Counted from the first letter of the stretch, positions 19,720-31,671 are shown. The stretch: DNA of 64,000 bases from Cordylochernes scorpioides (GCA_030710605.1 CP092879.1:28869014-28933013), one strand, 5' to 3'. The notes: generated from the sequence alone by a model not told the origin. A program made the numbers and translations.

Positions 19720-21363
19720 ATAAGTATTCCAGCAGGTCGCGGGACAGATTCCAGCAGTAATCTGCCATCATGTGGCAGTCTCAGACACCTTGATATCTCT
19801 CTTCCATCACTTTCATGTCTTGATGGAATCGCTCGCCTTGTTCATCACTATATGCACCGAGATTATCAGGAAATTTGTCCAGGTGACTATGCAAGTAGTG
19901 AACCTTAATACTCATATTTACACCCAAAGCTTCATAGATTTTAAGCATATTTTGGACAAGCTCTTTGTAATTATCGTCTCTTTTATTACCTAAAAAAAAT
20001 CCATGTACTACAGCCTTAAAGCCTGACCATGCTGCTTCTTCAATTCCATTCATGGTTATTAGAAAATATTTGTCATTCAGGAGCCTCTTGATTTGAGGTC
20101 GTCAAAAACTCCTGCTTTTGTCTTTTCTATGCTAATATCTGGGGAAAAAACAACATATATATTTGAAGAATTCTCCATCTTTATCTAGAGCCTTTACAAA
20201 CTGCTTACATAAACCTAGCTTTATATGTAATGGTGGTAGAATGATTTTTCTTCCCGAGACACCAAAGGTTTGCTAATCACATTAGCTTTTCCTACTGTAA
20301 GTTCATCTCGAAGAGGCCATTTGTTTGTTTTCCAATGTATTTGCCGTGCCCTACTATCCCACATGCATAAAAAACAAGGATACTTGGTGTATCCGCTTTG
20401 AAATCCCAGTAAAAAGTTAACCATTTTTAAATCAACGCAAATAAACCAATTATGCTCATTGTATTTGATTTTATTCAAGATGGTTTTTATATTTTCAACA
20501 TTCTCCTTCATTTTTGTTGTATACGCTATTGGAATAGATACATATTTATTTCCATTATGAAGTAAACACATTTGAGGCTACGCACGGAACCATCGATAAA
20601 TAGACGCTAATCTTCAGGACGGTATTTGTCTAGTTTTAAAAGGTATAGTAAGCCTTTTACATTAGTGCAGTAAACCAGATTTGCATCCTGCTGATAGAAA
20701 GGAAGGAACAAACTTTCTCTTGTCCGATGTTGCATTGACATAGTCTTCGAGTTGGCTCATTTCTTTTAATCTTGATGCAAGCAGTTCCGCATCTTGCTTT
20801 GAAAGTCTCAGGTCAAATGTCAAATCATTCAGTTTTGATTGTGAAAATCGTTTTGGACATTCTTGTTCTCCATAGTTCTCACTATCAGAATCATCCAGTT
20901 CGATATCTTTTTGTGTGGTGTCTTCTGATTCATCATAAAGAGGATTATTAGCACTGGTTGAAAAAACTGGGAGGGGACTATTTGGGCTGTGAGGTATTAG
21001 AAGTCTAGCTGACTATAGGTCTTTGTATATAAGCTTTTTCTTACCATTCCTGTTAAAGCGTTTCAAGTCTTGTACGCAAAAGTAGCAATCATTGTCATGA
21101 TTTGGCTCTCGCCAAACCATAGGGATCCCAAATGTCAGTTGCCTTTCACCCTTTGTTCACAGGCGCAGTGTTTCGACACACGTTTTGCATACCTTATGTG
21201 GAGCCCATGTCTTGTCCTGGTCTCCTAATTTTATACCAAAATATGCGAAATACGCCCGCTTTACAAAGTCTGTTATTGCATTTCTTTGCGCTTTTACAGT
21301 ATATTCGCCACATATAACAGAAAATATTTGGGTCGTTTTTGCGGGATCTTTCGGAAACCATGT
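19720..21363 (-). pseudogene. Decayed member of an uncharacterised arthropod-type protein family
   Basis: On the minus strand a protein can be followed in pieces. It starts MVSERSRKNDPNIFCYICGE (21363), with CYICGEY and VCKTCVETL as likely zinc ligands. An acidic linker follows (DESEDTTQKDIELDDSDSEN, about 20935-20880), then WFICVDLKMVNFLLGFQSGY and CFLCMWDSRA, then HYLHSHLDKFPDNLGAYSDE, then QGERFHQDMKVMEERYQG, and finally MMADYCWNLSRD near 19745. I have seen this architecture in many predicted arthropod proteins without an assigned function; whether it is a host gene or a transposon protein is unclear. Several stops and frame changes show this copy is dead. Confidence 0.65.
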
Positions 21364-21369
21364 CTAGAA

Positions 21370-22670
21370 GTGAATTTATTAATGTGTTGAAATTTTATTT
21401 TCATAAAGTTGATGGCTTAGCTTTTAAATGAATGATGCTTGAAATAATAATTTTTGTTAAATTTAATCTGTGTGAATAAAATATATTTTCACTAAAAATT
21501 TAAATACTTATTTAATTTTTTTTGACAATTTAAAATTAGAAGTGATGGTATAATGTTTGGAAGTGATTTATTTATTTTAATTGTTAAAATTTTATTTTTA
21601 TATGAAGTTAATGGCGTATGTTTTAGAGGAACTTTGAGATGTGATGATTGTAAAAATTATGAAGCAATCATGACTTGGCAGTTTTCTTTATGAAAATATT
21701 ATTTTGGTGAAATACACTTTATGTTCATTATCTATAGACTTTGATCACATACAGAAAAACTAAGAGCAGATTCGGAATCAGCGCCATTGGATTACCCAAA
21801 AAGCATTTTAATGATCAAACATCATAAACTTTTAAAAATTTTGTAGACCTGTGTAATCTCTCTATTCGCTATAGAAGAAGCACAGATAAAGAATCTTTTG
21901 TACATGTAGTCCTATATATTGCCACGTGGAAAATTAGGAAAGATAAACTTCAGGATGAGACAGCAATTTAAGGCAAGAACAAACTATGATAATAAACAAA
22001 AGATAAGTAATGAGGGAAGTTTACAGAGTAGTAAAATATGAACATAAAAAAAATTATACTCTGTGAATACAAGTGTAAAATAATAAATGCTTGTAAAATA
22101 ATAAATACTTCGCTACAAAATTAACAAAAATAAACCTGAACAATGAAATCGGCTCTAAAAGTGTGTTCATCAACAGGAACTAGATTACATATGGATTTAT
22201 TTTGTGCATTTTTCACAAAGTTTATAGAACGGATTGGTACAATTACTAAATGAAAGATGAAAAACTGGGAGGTATTTTCTAAGAGTGAGCACGGGAAGGG
22301 TGAGGTTTGCTACATGATGGCTGTTTAATCTTGATTTGAAGTATGACAGAATTGTTCTGGGATGTCTCTCCTGTTGATACTGTTCTTATGTTTGTATATG
22401 AGGGATTCAAGGATTTCTGACCTGGACGGTATATTGCAGTTGTGGCAGGTAGGGTTTTCTAGATTGAATCTATGGACTGTATTCTGTATTAGAAGATCTT
22501 ACATTATATAAACACTCCCCATGTATTCAAAGTTTAAGACTATTTTTACATACGTGTGTTTCTTTTTTCTTTTTGAAAATGAATAATTCCCTAATGTTCT
22601 TTCTGCAATGGTAAATATTGGGAAGATTCGCCATTGGTCTTCTCCCTATATTTTATCATTCCAGTAGGAA
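21370..22670. other. Unassigned AT-rich sequence
   Basis: No gene, RNA or repeat was recognised. Confidence 0.4.
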
Positions 22671-22679
22671 AATTTACAT

Positions 22680-23034
22680 TTATAGACAAAACTTAAGGAA
22701 ATTGTACCTTTCAGCCTGTATATCGGGATTCAGACAATAACTCTGACAGATACACTCACGGACAAAACTTAAGGAAGTTGTACCTTTTAGCATATATATC
22801 AGGATTCAGAGAGTAACTCTGAAAGATACACTCACGGACAAAACTTAAGGAAGTTGTACCTTCTAGCATGTATATCGGGATTCAGATAATAACTCTGAAA
22901 GATATTTGACACACGGTGACCTTTATTGAAGACACACGAGATAACTAAGTAAGAACAAAATTGTCTCTGTCTCCTTAAAAAAAATACGAACGGCGATATA
23001 AGACTTTTCTCTTCCTTAGTTTTGTCCATGAGTA
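22680..23034. mobile_element. MITE family D, copy 2, with triplicated left end
   Basis: The left terminal segment (GACAAAACTTAAGGAA to TAACTCTGA) occurs three times in tandem at about 22685, 22758 and 22834 with a period near 76 bp. It is followed by the normal interior (GACACACGAGATAACTAAG) and one right end, TTAGTTTTGTCCATGAGT. Non-coding. Confidence 0.75.
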
Positions 23035-23039
23035 TTTAA

Positions 23040-24845
23040 AAAAAAAAAGAAAATTAATAATTTTGGATTAGGAGAGAGGTTTATTCTTTAGCGATGGTGT
23101 TTAATGAAATTAATGAGAGCTTAATCATTCAATATTTTACCAATAATATGAAAAAATATAATGCCAAAGAACTCTCCTTTTTAGATTTTGAGGAAAAACA
23201 TTAAGGAATTTGACGTAAATAGAATCTTCGTCTATTACAATATAATACGAAACCTTGTAGATATGTCTTTTTTAATCTATTAAAGATTTCTATATCAATA
23301 TTATTTAAACGCATAAGTTTATTGAAAAGAAAAGGAAGCCTACACGCTTAGATAATTTAAAATATAGATTGCATATTTATACTATTTCATTGTTTGGTAC
23401 TGAAAGAATAATTACGAAAACAATCACAAGACTCAGAACGAGACACTATATAAGAATGACAATACATCCAGATGGCACAAGATCTATAGGACATGCAACA
23501 ATTGTCCTGGTGTCGAACTAACATCTACCCGCATATTCTCATGCCCAGCAATGGCCGCAGCTTTGCAGAAAATTGCATGGACCCAGAGCAGCAGTTTACA
23601 CACCCAAGATAAGAAAAAATTGCGACTGCTGTGATAGAGATGCATGGAAACATCTGAGGCTCTTCATTGAACATGACAACAACAACATTGGTTCCAAAAT
23701 GGCCTATTATTTGTTGACGAACTTTTGTATAGGCGCTCTCACCCAGTCTCGTGATTCCTCCCTCGAGACCCAATCTCACGCATTGAAGATAAACAATGGT
23801 ATGTTAGGTAACATGGCCATTTTACCATGTCCCTACTGCTGCATTGGACAATCCCAGTTTTCCTTCCCATATAAGTAAGTATGGTTTATACATAACTTTA
23901 TATTGCTTGGGAGGTCTCGGAACAAGCTTGCTGATTTCATAACCCAGCGTAAAGGGGGTTTACAAGCCATTATGAGGTTAGTTTCGCTTAGGATATATTA
24001 GATAGTTCAAGATATGAAAAGTTGGGGTTAGAAAACCTGCAAACAGGTCCCAAGACCGTCCTAATTACTTTCTGTATGTGTTATACTATCAATCTATGAA
24101 CATATAAAACAAGTCTTACAATTACTTATGTTTTGAAACAGCAATATGATGTCCCTAGCAATACGAACATGAGGGTAGAACATATTGGTTAGGTCGATCT
24201 TTTTGTTGCTACGCATTATTGTTGCTAATTTTCTTTTTCAAATATAGAACTACTGGCTTTACTATGATGACAAAATAAACTGGAGAAACCCTTGGACAGG
24301 TTTGTCACTGATGAGATAGGCTCTTTCAATATTTACCGTCGATTTGTTACATTTCTTGTATAACTATACTTTTTTTGCTATACTATGGTAAATGCACCAC
24401 AAGAGCTGAATTTAAAAAATATATATTTTTATTATATCATATTATAAATGTTATATATTTACAGTAACTGGGCATTAAATTACTGCACCAAGAAGGCGAC
24501 ACGCTAAAGAGATGGAATTTAAACGTAGTATGAATAGTCTGTGATATGCAAATGATTAGGTTTTCAACGCATTTCTAATAGACGTCGGTAGCGATACCTA
24601 CAATGTGTTGAGAATAAAAGATCGTACAGCAGAAATTTCATGCGAAAGTTGTCGTGATGCCTTGTTTAAGAGGAAGAAATGCAACACGTTTCGAGTGTGG
24701 CGGAGGTAGAATTGTAGCTTACCGAGATCCGACCGCAGTATTGCTGCTGGCGTCTTGACTTAACGATTTTAATTTTTCTCACCTATCACTTCCTATTACC
24801 TAACTTCAGAATGTGTCTGTAAATGCCTCGGTCTGTAATCGTCCA
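23040..24845. other. Unassigned sequence upstream of Mpv17-family gene B
   Basis: No coding region was recognised. The plus-strand frame at 23573-23878 and the overlapping minus frame have no known motif. A short stretch near 24278-24325 (AAACTGGAGAAACCC, CACTGATGAGATAGGC) resembles the interior of MITE family A at 27065-27115. No promoter element could be assigned to the gene at 24848. Confidence 0.4.
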
Positions 24846-24847
24846 AG

Positions 24848-25501
24848 ATGAGCTCTATGTTCCAGATGTCAACGAGGCTGTCACGAGTGTTCCTCAGTAG
24901 GAAGAGCTGGCTCCAGTCCCTGCTGGCCAACTGTGCGGTGTCATCGTGCTGTCTGTCATTAGGGGACTTGGTGCAGCAGCGGCTGGAGTTCCTGAAGGGA
25001 CACCGGCTCAAGTGGGACACTCGACGTACGTCCTACTTCCTGGCAGCTGGTGTTAACGTCGGTGCGGCCACGTCCTTCTGGTACGGTCTGCTGGAGCAGC
25101 GCTTCCCCGGCAGCGCACTATCCAGCGTGCTCAAGAAGTTCCTCTTAGACCAGTTCTTCTTCTACCCCGTGTGTATCGTTCTAATCTTTGCCACTATCGC
25201 TATATTGGAAGGATTGGGAGGAGAGATCCTGAAGGAAGAACTTACTCAGAAGGGACTTAAGATTTATTGGAAGCAATGGTGCTTTCTTGCTCCAGTAGTT
25301 TTCATCAATTTCTTCTTTGTCCCGGGGAGACTCAGAGGCTACGTTGACAGCCTCGTCAACTTAGGCTTCGACATCTACATCCCCTACGTCAAGTACCGCA
25401 CGACCCTGGTCCTGGATGAGAGCCAGGAGGGCTCCACGGCGGCTTCCAGGTGCATCTTTCCTATCATCTTCACCAACTGCGTCACTAATCGCCAGGAATA
25501 A
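24848..25501 (+). CDS. Mpv17/PMP22-family protein, diverged copy B
   Basis: A 217-residue intact frame. It follows the Mpv17 family throughout: SWLQSLLANCAVSSCCLSLG with GDLVQQRLEF (the conserved GD..Q block), GLLEQRFPG, KKFLLDQFFFYPVCIVLIF, an EEL..KG..IYW..W block, and NFFFVPGRLRGYVDSLVNLG before GFDIYIPYVKYR. The usual W.P.Q motif before NF is changed to LAPVVFINF. The C-terminus differs from the other two copies. Likely an integral mitochondrial membrane protein, by family. An in-frame Met at 24866 follows TTCCAG, in the position where copies A and C have TTGCAGATG, so the start is uncertain. AATAAA occurs at 25592-25597, about 90 nt past the stop. Confidence 0.8.
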   Translation: MSSMFQMSTRLSRVFLSRKSWLQSLLANCAVSSCCLSLGDLVQQRLEFLKGHRLKWDTRRTSYFLAAGVNVGAATSFWYGLLEQRFPGSALSSVLKKFLLDQFFFYPVCIVLIFATIAILEGLGGEILKEELTQKGLKIYWKQWCFLAPVVFINFFFVPGRLRGYVDSLVNLGFDIYIPYVKYRTTLVLDESQEGSTAASRCIFPIIFTNCVTNRQE

Positions 25502-25599
25502 ATTGGGACGAATAGAGAGACCTTTGACGTGCATTGTCAAAATTTACTGCCCATGTGGAATAACAAATATAGGCCTCTCTATACAATTATGAATAAAAG

Positions 25600-26140
25600 A
25601 AAAATACTTTATTAAGGTAGAGTGGCAGAAACTCATGGAGGCTTGGCTATGTGGCAACTCGGGAAAACCAACACAACGAACACTATATAAGTTGCCAACT
25701 CACACGCGAACTTCGAAAAGCCTCCGTGCATGCGCAATTATTTATCTAAAGTATCTTTTGGATTTGTAACTCACTTTATAATTATTTAGTACATTAAATT
25801 ATTATCAGATTTTGAATATAATAGCCCTCGATGTAATTAGTACGACACTCCACAGGTGTCACACCTTTTCTGTTTCGGTTGCCGAAATTTCCCAGATTTT
25901 TCGATTCTTATTGCACATTTAGATGAGATCAGGACTATTGTGTCGTCTATATAGAGATGGGTTTTGTTGTTTTCAGGCTCTGGAGAATCATCAATATATA
26001 TTATATTTGAATGAAGTCCCAGAAAAGACTCCTTTGGAATGCCTGCTGGAATATTTTGTTCGGTTGAAAAGCTTTCCCTTCGTTTGACTCAGAAGGTTTA
26101 GTCTTTCAAGGTTTTGTTAGTTATTTTTACCATGTCCTTT
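25600..26140. other. Unassigned sequence
   Basis: AT-rich 3' flank of the Mpv17-family gene. No gene or repeat was recognised. Confidence 0.4.
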
Positions 26141-26277
26141 TTTGCTTATCCCTAGTACACGTGGTACAGGCCATGATAATCATGGTGGGTAGAAGAAGGC
26201 GACTGCTTTTACTGTAAGTGCACCACATGTCTACACATGTGAAAAGCAGCTCGACTTTGCACTTACAAATGTACCAT
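26141..26277 (-). repeat. SINE fragment, copy 3
   Basis: Matches only the distal body of the tRNA-derived SINE, from TTATCCCTAGTACACGTGGT to TTGCACTTACAAATGT. The tRNA-like head is missing. Confidence 0.8.
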
Positions 26278-26279
26278 GT

Positions 26280-26865
26280 CCTTTGGTAGTCTTCGATCAA
26301 CCATCGACCATACTGCGTGACAGACCTCTTCGCAAAGGCCTTTGGTATTAAAAAAATGATGCAACTGTTGCGGTTCTATTATTTTAATTTTGTTTTAATA
26401 TTTCTGTAACCGCTGACATCTATAAGCATATTGATATTCTATCAATGGATAGATGACTTGCAAGGCCCTTTTTTATTTATTTGAATATCGTGGTTTCTAG
26501 AATTTTCCACAGGCTGGCAGTATTATGATTAGTCTGTCGTCTTTAGTTTGTTTTGGACGTTTATTTTCTGCTATTAGTCATAAAATGACATTTTTTTAAG
26601 TTGTAGGGAAATATTTGGTGTGTAAACATGCATTGTATATTCCTGTTAGAGTTATAATGAAGTTTTGTGGTCGTTGCTTGAGTGCTTTGTTTTTAATGTT
26701 ATCGTTTCTTGGTACACAGTTTTATTCATATGCTTATTGATTATTTCAATAGTTTCTTTGGGATTTGTAAATATAAGGAAATGCGCGTCATTAATGTATT
26801 TCAGACTTGAGTTATGATATGTTTCTGGTATTGATGGATTTATGATGCATTAGCGTGTGTCATCT
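26280..26865. other. Unassigned sequence
   Basis: On the minus strand, around 26650-26800, a short frame reads AHFLIFTNPKETIEIINKH and HSSNDHKTSL. This could be a decayed retroelement, but I cannot place it in a family. Confidence 0.3.
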
Positions 26866-26869
26866 GTTA

Positions 26870-27207
26870 TAAATATTAGAAACTATTATAGACTCGTATG
26901 AGTCTTTTAAATATTAAACTATTTCTACTACCCTTACTGCAATGGAAAAGCTGCTATCCTCAAAGCTTATGTCCATAGTTCATCTAAAATACCCATTCCA
27001 AGAGTCTAGCATCAGTATCACTATAAAAGGAAGATCGAAAATGCAATATAACAGCGGTATGGTAGATTAAACTGGCGAAACCGCTGGGGGAGGGGTTCAC
27101 CACTGATGAGCCAGGCCCTCCCATTAATTTTTTTTTTCCATTGCAGTAAGGGCAGTAGAAATTTGTTTAATTTTTAAAAGAATCATACGCGTCTATGATA
27201 GTTTCGA
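26870..27207. mobile_element. MITE family A, full copy
   Basis: The inverted ends are TAGAAACTATTATAGACTCG and CGCGTCTATGATAGTTTCGAA. Next are the CTACCCTTACTGCAATGGAA segment and its complement near 27140. The interior is shared with the copy at 40150-40320 (CCATTCCAAGAGTCTAGCAT, ATCACTATAAAAGGAAGATC). Non-coding. Confidence 0.8.
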
Positions 27208-27520
27208 ATTTTCATTGATGGATTTAATGAGAATTCTAAAATGCCAACACACTCGTGTTATAGGGGTTGGTTGTGTCTTGGCATACTTGGAGTACTTGTG
27301 AAGCTGGATTTCTAGATGGAGGCGTAATTCTACCCATCGCTTCTCATATTCCTCTGGCTCCATAGTTTGTCTCTCCTAGTTCATTATCTATCGTTACGTT
27401 TTGGGCACTGGTGTATTACTCATTCAGTTTGTTCCTTGAATCATTTGAATGAAGGAATGGCCATTCAAGCTAAAAAGTGCGAGGAAAGGCTATCTTTCTC
27501 TTCTGTTTATTTTTATATAT
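27208..27520. other. Unassigned sequence
   Basis: Sequence between a MITE and the mariner element. Nothing was recognised. Confidence 0.4.
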
Positions 27521-27521
27521 A

Positions 27522-28850
27522 CGAGGTGTGTTCAAAAAGTATCGCGACTTTTGAATTTTCGCGGGTTACGTATATTCGAATTTCGATCTTTTTGTGGCTT
27601 TATGTTGGTACTCATGTCTCTCACTTATGCCGACAAGCTCGGCCATTTTGAATGTTCACTTAATTGTTGACAGCTGCTTTGCTTGCAGGTGTTTTGGATC
27701 GTCTTCGATTTTTACCTATTAAAAAAATGGATCAAAGAACCTGTATCAAATTTTGTATGAAAAACGAAATTAAGTGCGCGGATGCATTCCGAATGTTGAC
27801 TGTGGCATACGGAGAAGCTACCTTGGACCGAAGCAACGTTTATCGGTTGTACAAAATGTTCTCAGAAGGCCGAGAAGATGTGAACGACGAAGAGCGTGCC
27901 GGACGCCCGAGCACTTCAACAACAGACGAAAAAATTAATGAAATGGAGAAAATGATATTGGCCAATCGTCGAATCACCGTTAGAGAAGTTGCTGAGGACC
28001 TAAACATATCGATTGGCTCGTGCCATTCGATTTTTATCAATAATTTGGGCATGAGACGGGTCGCAGCGAAATTCGTACCAAAATTGCTCAATTGCGACCA
28101 AAAACAGCATCGCATGAACATTGCTAATGAGATGTTGGACTCTGTCCGCGACGACCTAAATTTACTTCAGAGGGTCATAACTGGTGACGAAGCGTGGGTT
28201 TATGGTTATGACGTGGAAACCAAAGCTCAATCATATCAATGGAAGCTGCCGCACGAACCAAGACCGAAAAAAAGCGCGCCAAGTTCGGTCGAATGTGAAA
28301 GTTTTGCTGACAGTTTTCTTCGATTGCAGGGGCGTGGTGCTTCATGAGTTCTTGCCACAGGGTAGAACGGTCAATAAGGAATATTACCTGCAAGTTATGC
28401 GCAATTTGCGCAAAGCAATCCGCCAGAAACGCCCGGATTTGTGGAAGAACAAAAATTGGCTTTTGCACCACGATAACGCCCCTGCTCACACATCGTTGCT
28501 TGTGCGCGACTTTTTGGCCAAAAACAACACACTAATGATGCCGCAGCCACCGTATTCCCCAGATCTGGCCCCCTGTGACTTTTTCTTGTTCCCTAAACTG
28601 AAGAGGCCCATGAAAGGACGACGTTACGCTACGCTTGACGAGATAAAGACGGCATCGAAGGAGGAGCTGAAAAAGATTAAAAAAAAAAAAAAATGATTTT
28701 TTGAAGTGCTTCGAAGATTGGAAAAACCGTTGGCACAAGTGTATAATATCTCATGGGGATTACTTTGAAGGGGACAAAATAGGTATTCAGGAATAAATAA
28801 ATAATCTTTGAAAAAACACAAAAGTCGCGATACCTTTTGAACATACCTCG
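27522..28850 (+). mobile_element. Mariner transposon, nearly complete
   Basis: The terminal inverted repeats are CGAGGTGTGTTCAAAAAGTA at the left and TACCTTTTGAACATACCTCG at the right, each followed inward by TCGCGACTTTTG in the appropriate orientation. The element is bordered by TA on both sides. At about 1.33 kb it has the typical mariner length. The single transposase gene is broken by two small frameshifts at A-runs. Confidence 0.9.
27727..28796 (+). pseudogene. Mariner transposase with two frameshifts
   Basis: The start is chosen at the ATG of MDQRTCIKFCMKNEIKCADA. The N-terminal half holds two helix-turn-helix segments (AFRMLTVAYGEATLDRSNVY and ITVREVAEDLNISIGSCHSI). Catalytic residues are present: D in VITGDEAWVYGYD, D in WLLHHDNAPAHTS and D in YSPDLAPCDFFLF, the DD34D pattern. 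The reading frame shifts at an A7 run (28267-28273), where six As would keep the frame. It shifts again at a long A-run (28679-28692) before DFLKCFEDWKNRW and ISHGDYFEGDK. Both are homopolymer indels, so they could be assembly errors. Confidence 0.85.
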
Positions 28851-28859
28851 TATATTATT

Positions 28860-29415
28860 TTCTCGTGATCAGCATTTCACATTATTATTTACGAAGCGCA
28901 AATGTGAACATTTAAAATTATTCGGATAGCTATATAATGCCCAAGTTATTCTATATTACAAGAATATTCAATATTTTAAACGCTTGAAATATTTGAGTTG
29001 CACTATTAATTGTAAAGACTAAGAATTTCCATTTAGTGAATATGTGTGACATGAGGAATTGAGCTTTTATATAGGATCGTAGAGAATGATCAAATGCACA
29101 AACTTGGAATATTATCAAAGCAGATTGAAGAGTTTTTTCCCTCCCAATACTGGATAAGATCATCTCATCTCTTTGAAGTACAAATAAGTGGTAATGAGTG
29201 AGCGCTCTACAAGCCTTAAAATCTAATAAAAGAATACTAGTGATTCTGTGAAATAGCAGAGAACGCAATTGCTTTCCAAGATGATAAACCTCATGTTGGT
29301 GAGGCTGGAAAAAAAGGACAAAAATGCTATATAAACATCAAAGTTTATGAACAAACTCCAAACTAGATAGGAATTTTAAAAAATAAAGTTTCAGACAGCT
29401 TAGTTACAAATATGT
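28860..29415. other. Unassigned AT-rich sequence
   Basis: The minus-strand frame at 28951-29268 has no recognised motif. No repeats were recognised. Confidence 0.4.
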
Positions 29416-29422
29416 CAATTAC

Positions 29423-29763
29423 AAGGTTGTCCCAAAAGTTTGCAAACACTTGAAATTTGAATTGAAATACCAATAATATTCGCCGTTATGTATAAGCTAT
29501 TTGTATTATGTCTAAATTAATTGGAAATATCTTTATTTACGGGGCTGCTAACCAGAATGGATGATTTTTGAGCCCAAATCGGCGCACCCGGGATTGAACC
29601 GGGAACCTCTCGATCTGCAGTCGAATGCTCTACCACTGAGCTATACCCCCGCGAATTATATAATAATTATAAAGTAATTGTATTATGTGTATTATTATCT
29701 ATTCGCCGTAATAATATTATTCGACAAGTAATAAGAAAAACACGAACTTTTGGGACAACCTTT
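29423..29763. mobile_element. Mariner-type MITE carrying a tRNA-Cys-like sequence
   Basis: The ends are inverted: AAGGTTGTCCCAAAAGTTTG at the left and GAACTTTTGGGACAACCTTT at the right. Further inward, ATAATATTCGCCGTTATG pairs with ATTCGCCGTAATAATAT. AGGTTGTCCCAAAAGTT is a mariner-like terminus. The centre holds a cloverleaf-competent tRNA-Cys sequence rather than transposase DNA. Confidence 0.7.
29579..29650 (-). tRNA. tRNA-Cys: tRNA-Cys (GCA)-like gene
   Basis: The minus strand reads GGGGGTATAGCTCAGTGGTA at the 5' end, with D arm GCTC-AGTGGTA-GAGC, anticodon arm TTCGA-CTGCAGA-TCGAG (anticodon GCA, with U33), variable loop AGGTT, and T arm CCCGG-TTCAATC-CCGGG. These are the conserved A and B box sequences of eukaryotic tRNA-Cys. 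The acceptor stem GGGGGTA/TGCGCCG has two mismatches, so function is doubtful. Its position inside inverted repeats suggests a captured or retroposed copy, though a functional gene cannot be excluded. Confidence 0.75.
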
Positions 29764-29769
29764 TATATA

Positions 29770-31560
29770 AATAATTAAACCTCTCATAAACGTCCCATCA
29801 GATGAGAGACCACGCCTCTGAGCGAACACCTTTTTGAAATCAACGAACTAACGTCCAATGAGAGACCACCTCCAGGAGAAATTAGCTTATCCCGATTTTT
29901 AGCCACTTCTCTTAGGAGGTACTACATTTAGAACAATAAAATATTCTTTAAAATAAACATGATACATCAGAATGCTATCTGTTATTAGATATTTAAACTA
30001 TTTTAACGTATTTTTAAAATATAATAAATGAAATATTCACTTCAAAATAGTCTATTATGTTTTAAAGTGTATATGATCTCCACTATTCCCAATCATTCTT
30101 CATGAAAGCAAAGTTACTTTGAAAGAAATTCAATCCTTTCTATGATATTTTATTTCAGATACAGTAAAATCTCCCTGTAAAGAAAACGTAATTTAAGAGC
30201 CAAAGTGTCTTTTAGGGAGGGGTGTTGCTAAAATGTAAAAATGGTAATTTTGCAAATGAAAACTGTCCTTTGTGGAGAGGTGTCCGCTAGCGGGTGTCCG
30301 TTAAATGGAGGTTCTACTGTAATACTGGTAACTCTTGGAAAGCTATCTAGTAGGAGATAAAGGAAGAGAATATTATTAATAAGAATGTAGATTAAGGGCC
30401 TCAAGAACTGAGGTGGATTACGCTGTTAAAGAGAAAAGCAGAGTTTCGAAACGAATAGAACTCCACGACTTTCAACTTTTGGATCGGATATGTCAAACAT
30501 ATGATAACATCATGATGATAATAGCCTATTTATTCCTAGAAGGTTATTCCAGGTTAGAGCAGTATCTATCTTAACTAAAAATCGTTGCTTAACAACCATC
30601 ATTCCAATATAAAACTATATAAAGATGGATCATCAAGCTATTGATTGGCTTAATAATGAATTGAAGAATTTAATTTCCCGAAGTAAACCAATTTAACCTA
30701 AATTCTCAATGTCAGTAATATCTTATTGAAGTATAGTTTCTATACCTAGATTGGCTGTTTGTCAAGCTTGATGTTAAAGAAGTTTTCATTGAAAGGATTG
30801 ATATTTTCAGAATATATACCTAAGTCGCCTAAGAACATATGTATTTTTGTTTTCCTCAAGAAGATCGATTTCTATCCAAGAGGCTTATAATGTAATTTTT
30901 GTCAGCAAGTTTCTCCAACGATTCATGGCAGACCTTTGTCAACAATAACAACTAATGTTGCAATGGTCAAACCTATCCTCCTGAAGATTCTCAAGAATTG
31001 TCACTTCGATGTTGAGAATTCAGATTTGAAGAGAATGGCCGCAAGTTAAACCCAAGTTTGGCTTAAGGTTGACTACGACGACACATTCTGTTCCTCGACC
31101 ATCTCAGTTCTTGACTCTGGTCTCAGATTTCTTAAGGAAAACTATGACGCTCCAAAACATTTGATTTCTCTGATGATTATAGAAGCAGCTGACAAAGTCA
31201 GCGACTCAATGCTCTTATACCCAAGTCAATATCATTGATTTGAAAGCATTTATTATTTTCTGATTGAAATAATAACTAAATAAATTAGTCTAGAGCTTGG
31301 TTAATTTGAATTTTCGGTGGTTGAAAATGCGACCAAAACTCTTTCTCGCGACTTAACTCTATACCCTGTTTGAATTTCAGCCAGATTAGGTAAATATTGA
31401 TGTAAAAGTATAGGGATGACAAAAAATAATAATATAAATTTAATTTTAAAAATAATTAATCTGTTAATATTGTTTTAAAATAATAATATGAATTTAATTT
31501 TTTAAATTAATCTGTTCAAATTTCAATATTTTTCATCATTTAAATAATGAATTAAACTTT
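29770..31560. other. Unassigned stretch with one MITE
   Basis: Apart from the family B MITE at 30169-30321, no gene or repeat was recognised. Some parts (30480-31230) are less AT-rich but carry no long open frame. Confidence 0.4.
30169..30321. mobile_element. Tigger-type MITE, family B, copy 2
   Basis: Runs from ACAGTAAAATCTCCCTGTAA to GGAGGTTCTACTGTAA. The interior (TGTCCTTTGTGGAGAGGTGT, TAATTTTGCAAATGAAAA) matches, in reverse orientation, the copies at 7034 and 53196. Confidence 0.8.
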
Positions 31561-31671
31561 ACTCTTGTTATGCTCTCAATTCAATAATTATGTTTTTAAT
31601 TCAATCAAATTTGTAAAAAAAAAAATCAAAAAGGTTATTTTAAAGAGTCTACAAATCTTTGATTATATTAA

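Noticed and set aside
28184-28347. Idea that the mariner transposase ends at 28347 with a new C-terminus
   Set aside because: The conserved transposase continues in the next frame after an A7 run, so the early end is a frameshift product.
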